In this document: in pieces, positions 32,913 to 44,611 of the stretch
Position numbering within the stretch: position 1 is the stretch's first letter
Layout: every line of letters begins with the position of its first letter
Source of the DNA: Castor canadensis
Taxonomy: Eukaryota; Chordata; Mammalia; Rodentia; Castoridae
Reading direction: 5' to 3'
NCBI RefSeq assembly: GCF_047511655.1
Contig: NC_133395.1
Location: 75,572,158 to 75,636,157, forward strand
Length of the DNA: 64,000 nucleotides
Made by a program: the position numbers and the translations under genes
Notes under the pieces: model-generated
The model's input: the letters and a program-made list of their open reading frames with translations, nothing else
Told to the model about the DNA's origin: nothing
Database searches by the model: none

Positions 32913-34025
32913 GAAAGGCAGTTTCAAAAAGAGCTGAGACAGCCTCTTCTCTGAACTTTGCAAACATGAATGACAGTTGTTTGCTGTTGTCCTCTAGGTG
33001 TGTCCCTCCCAGAGCTGGGACCTAAACCAGGGCCTTTCAGGAGTGCCTGTATTCTCTAGAATCTTCTTGGATTAAGCTTAATGTATTGCCCCTCAGCTCT
33101 CACCCTGCCAGACTCCATCCCTGCCACCAAACCCAAAAAACCCTTACAACCTTCCCCCCCAAATCTAACGTGACCAACACAACACAAAACAAAACAAAAA
33201 AACGACTGAAAAAATAACCTTATGATGCCCAGGCTGCTCTTATCAGAATATCCTTTGAAGAAAAGAATGAGATGACTATACCAGAGATTTGTCAGGAGTG
33301 TAAGGGAGGTGGAGATAAGATGACATATGGTTGGTGGCATAGATTTGTCTTATTAAGGAGTAATGACGAGGTCAAAGCCTTCTCCCCAAGGCTCTGAGAA
33401 ATGGGTGATGCCGTAGAAAAGCATGCTGGGAAGAGGTGCCATGGTAGCTTTAGCAGAGGGACCTGATGGGGGCTGGACATTCAGATCTCCTGTGGTCTCC
33501 CAGACTCATATAATTTAAGTCTTTGCGGTAGAATGTAGGTGACTATATTTTTCTATTGCTTCCTAGGTGATTTCAGTGTGCAGCCCGGGTTGGGTGAGAA
33601 GTACCGAGCTGGAGTGACCTTCATCACTGAGTCAGAGTACACTATCACTCTACCTGCTGAACTTCGGGGCTGCCTGCTCACCTGGGGTCAGGTGTTCCAT
33701 TTCCTAACCCTGTTCTCTTCTTCCAGGGGAAGCTCAGAAAATCATTCTGACAAGTTTATTTTTGGTAGCTGTTTTGTGTAAAGAGACTCTTAATGGAATA
33801 CAAAGCTAGATTTTTGTTGCTAAGATGTTGGCATAGCCGACCTCTTTGAGCCTCAAGCACCTGGTTCCCATGGAGTGAGGGGTTGGCATGGCAGGAGACA
33901 GAGTCAGGCCTGGGTCTGGGCAGTGTTTCATTGTTACTTGGTAAGAAAAATGATTGAGAACTTAGTGGTTCCATATCAAAATGTCCCTGGTTCAAAACAA
34001 GTACAAGTGAGTCAGAATGTCTCCA
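32913..34025. other. Unassigned DNA
   Basis: No repeat or exon recognised. A short A/C-rich patch lies at 33177-33200. Confidence 0.35.
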
Positions 34026-34385
34026 TGTCTTAGTCTGTCTTGTGCTGCAATAGCATAATGCTTGAGGCTGGGTAATTTGTAAAGAACAGAAGTTTACTTC
34101 TTTTAGTTCTAGAGGCTGGGACGTCCATGCAACGCCTCTTCATCTAGTGAGGGCCGTCCTGCTGCACCGTTCTACAGCAAAGGCAGAGGATCAAGAGACA
34201 GGAGAGAATAAAAGGGAGCCGAACTGACTTTTATAGTGAACCCCTCTCACGATAATGACTCAATCCATTCAGATCTAACCACTTCTTTTGGGTCCTGCCT
34301 CTCAACACTTTTGTATTGAGAATTAAATTTCCAGAACATGAGTTTGAGGGGAACACATTCAAACCAAAATGCCAGTAACAAAATT
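34026..34385 (-). mobile_element. MaLR (MST/MLT1-like) LTR, reverse
   Basis: 'tgtcttagtctgtcttgtgctgcaatagcataatgcttgaggctgggtaatttgtaaag' and 'ctcacgataatgactcaatccattc' then 'gaattaaatttccagaacatgag' match the reversed LTR in order, nearly full length. Confidence 0.9.
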
Positions 34386-35065
34386 GTCAACTGGTAACAA
34401 AATGCCAGTGCAAAATTGTTAAAAACCCTCCTGAGAGAGACCTTGGTGTGGGGGGAGTGGGAGTTTGAACTTGTAGCAGGACTCTGTGGGTGGTGCCCTT
34501 CTGCTGGTTCATGACCAGGTCCATTCTGCAACCTACTTGGTCACACTTGGGTCCATGCACACAGAAAAACCACAGTGTGTGCTGATGGTGGTGGTGGTGG
34601 GGGGGGGTGTCTTGAGAGCTGGCTCTGTGCCAAGGACTACAGATTAAATTGAAAGCAGCTAGATGAGCTCTCAGATGAGATTTTGCTGTGTAAGAAATAC
34701 ATAGGGACTGTGATCGATCTTCATTTGTACCCTGGTAAACCCCAAGGCAACATCTGGGCAGAGGTTCTCCCTGAAAACCCAGCAGCCCCTTCTAAGGCAA
34801 ATGTTTCATAACTTGCTTCTATTCTTCTGAAATTAAATCATAGTTTTTCTTTTTTAAACCATAATTTTGGGGCAGTAGCCCAACAACAGAAAATCATAAA
34901 AATAAATAAATAAAATTAAAGCTTTCTATTACTCTAACATGAATATGAAGGGAAAACTCCAGGGAAGACAGTGTGCACAGTGTTACACTTTTTAAGAATG
35001 TCCAATCTAAACAGCCTAACAAGGTTCAAAATGCTAGGACATATCTCCAAAATCTTGTGAATGTA
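34386..35065. other. Unassigned DNA with short low-complexity tracts
   Basis: A (TGG)n-G run lies at 34586-34608 and an (AAAT)n patch at 34884-34920. The rest is unrecognised. Confidence 0.4.
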
Positions 35066-37664
35066 GCCCAGATGTTTCTTTTTTTTTTTTTTTTTATTCA
35101 TATGTGCATGCAAGGCTTGGGTCATTTCTCTCCCCTGCCCCCACCCCCTCCCTTACCACCCACTCCGCTCCCTCCCTCTCCTCCCCACCCCCTCAATACC
35201 CAGCAGAAACTATTTTGCCCTTATTTCTAATTTTGTTGTAGAGACAGTATAAGCTATACTAGGAAGGAACAAGGGGTTTTGCTGGTTGAGATAAGGATAG
35301 CTATACAGGGCATTGACTCACATTGATTTCCTGTGCGTGGGTGTTACCTTCTAGGTTAATTCTTTTTGATCTAACCTTTTCTCTAGTTCCTGGTCCCCTT
35401 TTCCTATTGGCCTCAGTTGCTTTTAAGGTATCTGCTTTAGTTTCTCTGCTTTAAGGGCAACAAATGCTAGCTAATTTTTTAGTTGTCTTACCTATCCTCA
35501 CCCCTCCCTTGTGTGCTCTCACTTTTATCATGTGCTCAAAGTCCAATCCCCTTGTTGTGTTTGCCCTTGATCTAATGTCCACATATGAGGGAGAACATAC
35601 GATTTTTGGTCTTTTGGGCCAGGAAAACCTCACTCAGAATGATGTTCTCCAATTCCATCCATTTACCAGCGAATGATAACATTTCGTTCTTCTTCATGGC
35701 TGCATAAAATTCCATTGTGTATAGATACCACATTTTCTTAATCCATTCGTCAGTGGTGGGGCATCTTGGCTGTTTCCATACCTTGGCTATTGTGAATAGT
35801 GCTGCAATAAACATGGGTGTGCAGGTGCCTCTGGAGTAACCTGTGTCACAGTCTTTTGGGTATATCTCCAAGAGTGGTACTGCTGGATCAAATGGTCGAT
35901 CGATGTCCAGCTTTTTAAGTAGCCTCCAAATTTTTTTCCAGAGTGGTTGTACTAGTCTACATTCCCACCAACAGTGTAAGAGGGTTCCTTTTTCCCCGCA
36001 TCCTCACCAGCACCTGTTGTTGGTGGTGTTGCTGATGATGGCTATTCTAACAGGGGTGAGGTGGAATCTTAGTGTGGTTTTAATTTGCATTTCCTTTATT
36101 GCTAGAGATGGTGAGCATTTTTTCATGTGTTTTTTGGCCATTTGAATTTCTTCTTTTGAGAAAGTTCTGTTTAGTTCACTTGCCCATTTCTTTATTGGTT
36201 CATTAGTTTTGGGAGAATTTAGTTTTTTAAGTTCCCTGTATATTCTGGTTATCAGTCCTTCGTCTGATGTGTAGCTGGCAAATATTTTCTCCCACTCTGT
36301 GGGTGTTCTCTTCAGTTTAGAGACCATTTCTTTTGATGAACAGAAGCTTTTTAGTTTTATGAGGTCCCATTTATCTATGCTATCTCTTAGTTGCTGTGCT
36401 GCTGGGGTTTCATTGAGAAAGTTGTTAACTATACCTACTAACTCCAGAGTATTTCCTACTCTTTCCTGTATCATCTTTAGAGTTTGGGGTCTGATATTAA
36501 GATCCTTGATCCATTTTGAGTTAATCTTGGTATAGGGTGATATACATGGATCTAGTTTCAGTTTTTTGCAGACTGCTAACCAGTTTTCCCAGCAGTTTTT
36601 GTTGAAGAGGCTGCTATTTCTCTATTGTATATTTTTAGCTCCTTTGTCAAAGACAAGTTGGTTATAGTTTTGTGGCTTCATATCTGGGTCCTCTATTCTG
36701 TTCCACTGGTCTTCATGTCTGTTTCTGTGCCAGTACCATGCTGTTTTTATTGTTATTGCTTTGTAATATAGTTTGAAGTCAGGTATTGTGATACCTCCTG
36801 CATTGTTCTTTTGACTGAGTATTGCCTTGGCTATTCGTGGCCTCTTGTGTTTCCATATAAATTTCACAGTAGATTTTTCGATCTCTTTAGTGAATGTCAT
36901 TGGAATTTTGATGGGAATTGCATTAAACATGTAGATTACTTTGGGGAGTATCGACATTTTTACTATGTTGATTCTACCAATCCATGAGCATGGGAGATCT
37001 CTCCACTTTCTATAGTCTTCCTCAATCTCTTTCTTCAGAAGTGTATAGTTTTCCTTGTAGAGGTCATTCACATCTTTTGTTAGGTTTACACCTAGGTATT
37101 TGATTTTTTTTGAGGGTATTGTAAATGGAATTGTTTTCATACATTCTTTTTCAGTTTGCTCATTGTTAGTGTATAGAAATTCTAATGATTTTTCTATGTT
37201 GATTTTATATCCTGCTACCTTGCTGTAGCTATTGATGATGTCTAGAAGCTTCTGAGTAGAGTTTTTTGGGTCTTTAAGGTATAGAATCATGTCGTCTGCA
37301 AATAGGGATATTTTGACAGTTTCTTTACCTATTTGTATTCCATTTATTCCTTCTTCTTGCCTAATTGCTCTGGCTAGGAATTCCAGTACTATGTTGAATA
37401 GGAGTGGAGATAGTGGGCATCCTTGTCTGGTTCCTGATTTTAGAGAGAATGGTTTCAGTTTTTCTCCATTAAGTATAATGCTGGCTGTAGGTTTGTCATC
37501 TATAGCTTTTATAATGTTGAGGTACTTTCCTTCTATTCCTAGTTTTCTTAGAGCTTTTATCATGAAATGGTGTTGGATCTTATCAAAGGCTTTTTCTGCA
37601 TCTATTGAGATGATCAAGTGGTTTTTGTCTTTGCTTCTGTTAATGTGGTGGCCCAGATATTTCT
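35066..37664 (-). mobile_element. Young L1 LINE, 5'-truncated, with target-site duplication
   Basis: An L1 body at 35080-37650 read on the minus strand: truncated ORF2, a purine-rich 3' UTR and a poly(A) tail, seen as a T run at about 35079-35096. It is flanked by a near-identical 14-bp repeat, 35066-35079 and 37651-37664, which differ at one base (gcccagat[g/a]tttct). The 5' end lies inside ORF2, just upstream of reverse-transcriptase motif A, so the element lacks ORF1, the endonuclease and the promoter. It cannot move by itself. A related copy in the opposite direction lies at 56395-57834. Confidence 0.96.
35572..37650 (-). pseudogene. L1 ORF2 remnant: reverse transcriptase and C-terminal part
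   Basis: ORF2 encodes the L1 endonuclease and reverse transcriptase; this remnant starts within the RT domain. From 37617 the frame shows motif A ([10 protein letters not shown]), motif B ([14 protein letters not shown]) and the catalytic FADD at residues 106-109 (37291-37302). The same frame continues to the natural C-terminal stop after a CWWEC-type zinc-finger-like region and the IKKMWYLYTMEF block. It is interrupted only by two nonsense codons: TAG at 36622-36624 (where other mammalian L1s have Trp) and TGA at 36004-36006 (probably from a CGA Arg codon by CpG decay). There is no frameshift. Few lesions mean a fairly recent insertion. Confidence 0.93.
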
Positions 37665-37889
37665 AATGGCAAGTCAAACACCATGGGTGGAGCTGCCCCC
37701 TTAAAAAAAAGGCATCCTGGCCATTTGATTTTGGTGGGAGGATTACTAGGGACAGAGCTGGTGGCCGGTACATCAAATTTAATATGTATATCTGAAATTA
37801 TAAGCAATGCTTAGGAGAGTTCTGAGTACAAAATTTGGTAGTAACATTTTTGAAAATGTCAGTATGTATTTAAATGGTTCAAGAAAGGC
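37665..37889. other. Unassigned DNA
   Basis: Short stretch between the L1 and a SINE; nothing recognised. Confidence 0.35.
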
Positions 37890-38045
37890 TTCAAGCTAGG
37901 CCTGGTGGTGCACACCTGTAATCCCAGCCTAGACTAAATAGTGAGACCCTGGCTCAAAAATCAAAACCAAAACCAAACATAAACAATAAACTAAACCAAA
38001 CCAAATTACACAAACTACCGCCCAAAAACCAACCAACCATGGGGG
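37890..38045 (+). mobile_element. B1-like SINE with AAACC-rich tail
   Basis: 'gctaggcctggtggtgcacacctgtaatcccagcc' and 'gtgagaccctggctcaaaaatc' mark a deleted B1 monomer; the tail is a degenerate (AAACC)n to 38045. Confidence 0.88.
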
Positions 38046-38636
38046 AAAAAAATGCTTGAGTTTTTACTGTAAAATGCAGTCTATTACTAAGCTTAAATAA
38101 TTCTAAACATCAATATCGCATGGGAATTCTTCATTGGGTGGCCTTTCCCTCACATTTCAGCCTTGCTAGTAAATGCCAGTAACATCCCTCCAATCATTGT
38201 GGCCTCTAAAAACATCCCCTTCCCAGAAGGGTGTCTCTGTCCCCATTGGGCATCAACTCACCGTGATATGAATCTTCATTTCCTAAACCTGAGCCCAGCA
38301 AAGGCCCTAGTACCAGAAATTTCATTTCTCCTTTTCTTCCTCTGCTCCATCTCATAGCTCCCGGCAGCTCTCTGGAGCTCACAGATGCTTATCTGATGTT
38401 GGTTCTTCACCTGTCTCCTTGGCCATCATCCAGGCTGCTTCTTGTCCTGGCTATGGTGGAGAAGGTACTGGCCTTCCAGGGACCACTGATTTGTATTTGC
38501 TTAGCAGAACACCATCTTGGGCCTGTTCCCCAGGCTGAGTCATGTGATTTGTGAGTGGAGCCACCAGATGTCACAACCGATAACCTTATAAGTATCTTTT
38601 TCCCCAGATCACTAACTACTGTTAGTTCTAATAATT
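38046..38636. other. Unassigned DNA
   Basis: No repeat or exon recognised. Confidence 0.35.
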
Positions 38637-38722
38637 TCTTTTGGCAGTGCTGGGAGTTGAACTCAGGGACTTGCACTTGCTTGGCAGGTGTTGTACCACT
38701 TGAGCCACTCTGATAGCACTTC
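38637..38722 (-). mobile_element. ID-like SINE, reverse
   Basis: 'gcagtgctgggagttgaactcagggacttgcac' and 'gcaggtgttgtaccacttgagccactctg' are the reversed tRNA-derived unit. Confidence 0.9.
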
Positions 38723-38924
38723 TAATATTCCTATGTCTAGCAGTTTTAGAAGTGCTCTTCTTATTATTTCTCCAAGAGGCACTAGGTAGTTGGCATGAAA
38801 TGTTAGCGTGCAGAAGGGTGAACTGGAAAGCATGTGTGAATTTCAGATTCTTAGGGCTCACTCCCAGAGGTTCAAATCCAGAGACTTGGTAGAGGCTCAG
38901 GCCTCTGCACTTTGTGTGTCTATG

Positions 38925-39008
38925 TTGTCCTTGGGATGCTGGAGATGGCACCCAGGGCTTCATGCATGCTAGGCAAGTGCTGCCACTGAACCACATTGCA
39001 GCCCAGGA
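38925..39008 (-). mobile_element. ID-like SINE, reverse
   Basis: 'gggatgctggagatggcacccagggcttcatgcatgctaggcaagtgctgcc...gcagccc' is a second reversed ID-like copy, more diverged than its neighbour at 38637. Confidence 0.85.
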
Positions 39009-39224
39009 ATCTGTATTTTAATAAGCAGCTGAAAGGATTCCGAGGCAAGTGGACAGTGGCCCTGCTCTTTGAGAAACACTACCTGGTGTGGATTATGTGA
39101 GTGGAAGTGACAAGGGTCTTCACTGTAATTGGACTGTGAAGGACCCACCCTCACAATTAAGAACTCCCAAAGTGGGCATATACTTAGGGTCTTAGCCCTT
39201 CGCTAGAAACTGATACACATGTAT

Positions 39225-39680
39225 ATGTGGGATAGGTCTGTGGCAGAGACGTCTACCCATTCCTCCTTCTTCTTAGAACTTGCCCTGATGTTTTGCTGGA
39301 CACGGTCCACTAAGAATAAAGACTACATTTCCCAGCCCTCCTTTCAGCTAGATATGGTCATGTGACCAAATTCTGGCCAATGGCATGTAAGCCAAAGTGG
39401 GGACTACAATTTCCATGATGTACTCTTAAAGAGAGGGGCTGTGGCCTTCAGTGCCCTCTTTCCTGCTTGCTACAACAGAAATGCAGGCACCCAGGGAGAC
39501 CCAGGAACAGAAGACAGAGAGCAGAACTGCAGCAAGGAATCAGCCTGAGTCTCTGTCTCCCAGGTTCCTATGACCACCTGGAATTGACCAATTTAAGCCT
39601 CTGTGAGAATATGAGAGACATGCATTTCTATCTCTTTCAAGTTGCTGGTATTTGAGGATTTTCAGTTACTTATGGTTGAG
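39225..39680 (+). mobile_element. Old LTR-like repeat
   Basis: 'gactacatttcccagccctcctttcagctagatatggtcatgtgaccaaattctggccaatggcatgtaagc' is a well-known mammalian repeat block, followed by 'cctgcttgctacaacagaaatgcag'. Class is probably MLT1-type LTR; the exact ends are approximate. Confidence 0.7.
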
Positions 39681-41794
39681 CACAATGATTATAACACAGG
39701 ATCTCAAGTTAAGATTAGTCAGTATCCCGCCTAGGATTTAGCCATGCTAGGGGACCTGTCCAGAGGCTCTGAGGTTCCTTTCGGCAGCCTCAGAAAGTTT
39801 TTATTGGACTTGATGTTGCAACAGTGGGGGGGGGGGGCACCACAGGAGAGTGTCTCCCAACTGCTCACAAAGTGAGTTGAGCATGCTGCTTATCTAGCCG
39901 GAAGGGGAGGGGACAAGATGTCTGCACCAATCACAGCAGTCCCTTCATGTTTGGAAACACCTACTCTGAAAGGAAGAAAGGCTGCAGCCCCCTACCCAGG
40001 TCCCAGTGAGGAAGACTGCGGGTGGCAGCAGGGTCAAGGCCCCGCCCAACTGTACCCACCTTACAGGCTGGGTCAGAGTAAACCGGTGGCCGAAGTAAGA
40101 AAACAGAAAGAGAGAGGGAACAGATCCTTCCAGCATCGGCTTCAGGTGTGGTGATGAGCACACACCGGGCTCAAGCTTCCTGTGCTAATGCGGTCAGTGT
40201 TCTCTGCCAGTGTCCACTCAAAGGCTTGAAGCTGCAGGACCACAGCTGCTGTGTGGCCTATTGCTTTTGCACCATAGCAACAGCAGCACAAGGACGGGGG
40301 GCTCCAGACAGCTTATCAGGCAGTCGCAGAGACCCCAAAAGGGAAGCATCTGAGGCGCTGTGAAGTATCAGGTGGAACCAGAGCAAGAGAGACACCCAAG
40401 CCCCAGGCCTTGGGGAGGGGGGCAGTAAGACAAGCCTCACAGTCTGGCCCACGTGCAAGTGCCATCTGTCCACCACATCTGCGTGCCACCCATAGAGGAC
40501 ACACAGTGCAGAGCTCTGTTCCAGTGGTGCATGGACAGCAGTGTGCCCACCCCTGCTGCGTGGAGGCCCAGTGTGTTTATCAAAGGCTCAGCCTGCCCTG
40601 GAGGCCCAGACCTTCCATTCCCTCCCTTCCCCTCCGCCTGGCTGTGTACACAGCCCTGCCAGCAGCAGGGCCCCCACTTAATGACTCATTCTGACACATG
40701 CTTAGCAGCTTCCTTTGTTTCTTTCCACGTGAGGAACAAGACACCCATGGAAATGGCCTCATGGCCTATGAATGGAAGCCCTATAAAAATCTCAGTGTCT
40801 GATGTTCCCCCATCTAGGGGTGAGAGAGGAACCCTGAAGCTGAATTCCAGAGTGGGGTTTAAAGGGAGCTGCTTGGTTGCTGTGCCGGGGTCTTGGCCGG
40901 CAGACCAAATTGGTGGCACTTTTGTGGCTCGGTGTCAAAGGCAATGGGGTTGGATGGTGCCTCTGGAGAAGGGTTGAGGTTGGGAGATTCTTTGAATATT
41001 TCAAGAGTATTCAGAGGGCCCTCTTGGCCCTCTGGCTGCTCTTGCTCATCAAGATGAACCTGCCTTTGTGCTCCTGGGAAATTTGTGGATTACCCTGGGA
41101 GATGCTCAGCTGGGGCTTCAGATCGCAGACATCTGTTTTCATGGCTAGAAGTGAAAGGATGTGTTCTTACATCCTCTCCTCCTTGGCCCTTCCCTCCCAC
41201 CCCCAAGCCCTGTCACAAAGAGAAGCACTGAGTGAGAATGCTCTGCCCCTCCCTCAGAACTGTCTTTTGGGGGCTAAAATGTCCAGGAGCTGCTCTCGGG
41301 TTGCCTGGGATACCAAATGGCTTAACAACTCTGAGGAGGCCGACAGTATGAAGCGGAGATAAAAGGAATGAAAGGTTTCACATGTGAGTCCCTCACAGAG
41401 CAGCCACTGGGTAAAAGCTAGGGTGTGAAAGAAATTGGACCAGGCTAGAGAAATCAGGCTGCGGGCCAGAAGCCAATGTACCATCTATAATGTTTTCTGT
41501 CCATCCATCCACTCAAACGTCTGCAAAACTGTGGGATCTCCAGGTGTGGGGCCCCCTCACCTCCACATGTGTCATTTTACTATTTACCTACACACCCGAT
41601 CTCATACAGATGAAAGGGAAAAGATAGTTCACTTCTAGCAACACAGAACGGTTTCGTCTCAGGCAGACCTTCTTACCTCTCTGGTTTTGGTTTCTTCTCA
41701 TGAAAATGAGGATGTTGGATAGGGTGCTCTGGGAGCTCCATTCCACTTCTCAGTGTTTTATGACTCTAAGGTATTTTTAAAGACTGATTTCCTG
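39681..41794. other. GC-richer single-copy DNA, unassigned
   Basis: About 2 kb with higher GC and more CpG than the flanks, no recognised repeat except a G14 run at 39823-39836. Long overlapping frames (161 and 174 codons at 40877-41362 and 40453-40977) show no domain and lack consistent splice signals. It may be single-copy regulatory DNA or unrecognised old repeat. Confidence 0.4.
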
Positions 41795-41944
41795 AAACAG
41801 TAAGCCAGGCACCAGGACAGGCACTCGAGATACAGTTGAGTAAGACACAGTCTCTGCCCCAGAGCTGGGGGGGATCAGATGTGGAAGAGCTTCTTAGTAC
41901 ACAATGAGATCAAGGATATGCTGGAATTACATACAAAGAGGGTG

Positions 41945-42312
41945 CTCTGGTTTGAATGTACCCCAACCCCACACACACAATTTCATGTGTTGGAAACTCA
42001 ATCCCCAAATCCGTATGCTAGTGGCATTTGGAGATGCGACCTTTGGCTGCTGGCTTATGGGGACTGTGCCCTTGTGAATGGATGAATCCGCTCTTGGGTT
42101 AATGAGTTGATGGGTTATGGTGGGAGTGGCTTCGTTATAAAAGTGAACTCTCTCAGGCATGCTTGCTCTGTCCCACTGCGTTGACATCTGTGCCATGTTG
42201 ATGCAGCAAGAAGCCCTTGTGAGATGCTGGTGCTGTGCTCTTGGGCTTTCCAGCCTCCAGAACTGGGAGCAAAACCAAACTCAGTTATAGCAACAGAAAG
42301 GAACTAAGACAG
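41945..42312 (+). mobile_element. MaLR (MLT1-like) LTR, forward
   Basis: 'gtgctctggtttgaatgtaccccaacccc', 'catgtgttggaaactcaatccccaaat' and 'ccagcctccagaactgggag...ggaactaagacagc' give the complete forward LTR order. Confidence 0.92.
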
Positions 42313-42464
42313 CAGGTGTCTGGCAGAGTTTGCTGAGGTCCAGGCAGTCTGTGTGGTGAGTCTAGAGGGGAAGACATGCACCCTTCAGGTGACCATGGGT
42401 ACCCTAGACAGGGACACATGGAGTACTGAGAGATGAGGAAGAAATAAGTGGGTTTTTTTGGGGG

Positions 42465-42662
42465 GGGGATGGTGGCACACACCTGTAATCCCAGCTATGC
42501 AGGACGCAGAGGTAAGAGGATCTGGTCTGAGGATGGTCAGGGCAAAAGCACGAGATTCCATCTGAAAAACAAGCCAAAAAGCAAAGGGACTGGCTCAAGT
42601 GGTACAGCACTTGGCTGGTACACACCAAGGCCCAGAGTTCAATCCAAAAATACATATATAGC
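42465..42662 (+). mobile_element. Composite B1-like/ID-like SINE, forward
   Basis: 'gatggtggcacacacctgtaatcccagctatgcagg' (B1-like) then 'aaagggactggctcaagtggtacagcacttggc' and 'agagttcaatcc' (ID-like). Preceded by a T6G9 run at 42454-42468. Confidence 0.9.
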
Positions 42663-43330
42663 ACCTGAGGTTCTTCAAATAGCTCATTATGAGGGTGTCA
42701 AGGAAATTCCAGAACCTGAGAACAATTCAGGAGGACTTCACGCTCCACAGCAGTGACATGGTCAGACTTGGACTGTAAGATCAACAGGTGGGCAGTGTGG
42801 AGGCCATTTTGGGAAAGAAGGAGTGAACGTGAGAAGACCAGAGAGCCAAATGACTACAGTGATCCACAAAGAACCAACCGGATACTGCCCACACCAGAAG
42901 ATGGATGGCAGGGAGGGCAGACAGGGTGACATGCAGTCTCAGGGTGAGAATGGGTGAGGCAGGGGTCAGGGGGATATCTAGGTTTCAGGCAGCAGCTGAC
43001 CAGGAAAGGAAGTGGGGGGAAGAGCCAGTCTTGGGCCTGGGTGTAGGTGATGTGCCTACTTGCTCTGGGGCTTACTGGGTTGGAGGTGACAGGTGTCAGA
43101 GCAAGTGGAGGTATGCTGCCAGAGAGCCCTAACGTGTACCTTTGTGTTGGGAAGCCACCTGGGCCAAAGCCACAGAGCTGGGAGTGGACAGCAGTTGGGG
43201 CCGCATGAAAACACAGCTGCCTAAAGACAGTGGGCAGAATGAGACCCCCAGTGCCAGCCTTGGGGTGCAAGACATGAAATGGATGTCAGTGCTGAGAGGA
43301 GCAGGACCACTAAGACCATGGAGGAAGAGG

Positions 43331-43761
43331 GACTTTGGGGAGAAGAGGTGGGCAGGGCACCGGATGCCCTTTGCATCCTGAGTCGCCCAGCCTGAGAGCT
43401 GTCTGTCCCCATGCTAGGTCTTTTGCATTGGCCCCTCCTGGATGGCCTGGCTCATTCACTTGACCCATTGGTCCGCCTGTGCCATGTCCACTCAGCTGTC
43501 CTGCCTCGTGAGCTCTCTGTCCTTAATGCCTGTGGGAATAGACCTTGGGAATGTCACAGGAGGTTTCATCCTTAGGTCCCTGCTCCATCTCTCCCATTTG
43601 GAAATTCATGCCTCTCTTGGCTTCTCAAGTCACTCCCTGACCTAGGGCCAAGGTCAGGAAAGTCACAACAGCATAGCCCAAATCCACCCAAATCTCACCC
43701 ACACCAATGACTCCCCTGCATCCCCAGCTGCATACTCACACATGCTTCATTTATAAGAAGT
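43331..43761. other. Unassigned DNA, possibly L2
   Basis: 'gcattggcccctcctggatggcctgg' and 'gtcctgcctcgtgagctctctgtccttaatgcc' have L2-like flavour, but no clear anchor is present. Confidence 0.35.
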
Positions 43762-43935
43762 TTAAACCTATAGAAAAGGTGAAAGAGCAGCACAGCCAAT
43801 ATATAGATTATCTGGATTTGCCAAATACATTTTGCCACATTTGATCTGTCTCCCCGTCACCTTTCCTCCTCCTTCCTACCCTTCTCTCCACAGAAACACT
43901 CCAGGAGGTTCACAATGACACCTAACCCCATGGTT
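43762..43935 (+). mobile_element. Old L1 3' UTR-like fragment
   Basis: 'tatagaaaaggtgaaagagcag' and 'gccaaatacattttgccacatttgatctgtctcccc' resemble the 3' UTR of older mammalian L1s. Confidence 0.5.
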
Positions 43936-44025
43936 GGTAATGCTAACTTTGACCATAAGTAACAACAGTCAAATGTTTTCATGAGAAAGGCAATTTTTTA
44001 CATTGCATTGTTAATGAAAAATTAA

Positions 44026-44466
44026 TCTGTTTTATATGTTGTAACAATATACCTGAGGCTGAGTACTTTAAGAAGAAAGAGGTTAGTTTTGACTCATAGT
44101 TTGGGGGGTAGGTAAGTTCAAGTGCCAGGATCTGCTGAGTTTCTGATGAGTGTCTCATGATGGTTCAGCTCATGGAGGAAAAGCAAAACAGGGACGTTGT
44201 GCCTATGGGATGGCACGTGTGAGAGAGACCAAGGGGAGGCACCAGGCTTGCTTTGTAACAACTGACTAGTGTGACAACCAGTCCAGTCCCATTAGATCTA
44301 CCCCTCCCCCTCAGGATGGGCATTAAGCCATTCCAAGGGTGGGATCCCCATGACCCCACACTGCACCTCGTAAAGGTCCCACCACCTCTCAATCCCATTA
44401 CCTTGGGGACCGAGCTTCCAGTACATGAGCCTTTTCGGGGGACAAACCATATCCAAACCATGGCAG
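44026..44466 (-). mobile_element. MaLR (MST-like) LTR, reverse
   Basis: 'gttgtaacaatatacctgaggctgagtacttt' starts it and 'caataccttggggaccgagcttcc'-type text with 'ggggacaaaccatatccaaaccatggca' ends it, the reversed LTR order at near full length. Confidence 0.92.
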
Positions 44467-44611
44467 TCACTTTTCCCAGCAACCTTCAGCCATGGCCTGA
44501 GTTTCTATGATAATCCTTGCCTGAGTTAGTTCTGATGTTGGTGGCAGCAAAATTCAACCCTTTCACTGTTTTGGGACTCACTCTGGACTTGCACAGGTTT
44601 TTTTGTTTAAC
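44467..44611. other. Unassigned DNA
   Basis: Short gap between an LTR and a SINE; nothing recognised. Confidence 0.35.

Larger units (their letters stand above)
41795..43330 (+). mobile_element. Ancient interspersed repeat interrupted by an LTR and a SINE
   Basis: The 41805-41880 part ('gccaggcaccaggacaggcactcgagatacag') and the 42730-43270 part ('gcagtgacatggtcagacttggac', 'gtgggcagtgtggagg', 'ggatatctaggtttcaggcagcagctg') resemble the repeat at 12870-13800 in order. Between them sit an MLT1-like LTR and a composite SINE. Confidence 0.6.

Noticed and set aside
40453..41362. 174- and 161-codon frames in the GC-richer region
   Set aside because: No domain or recognisable family, mutual overlap and no exon-like boundaries.
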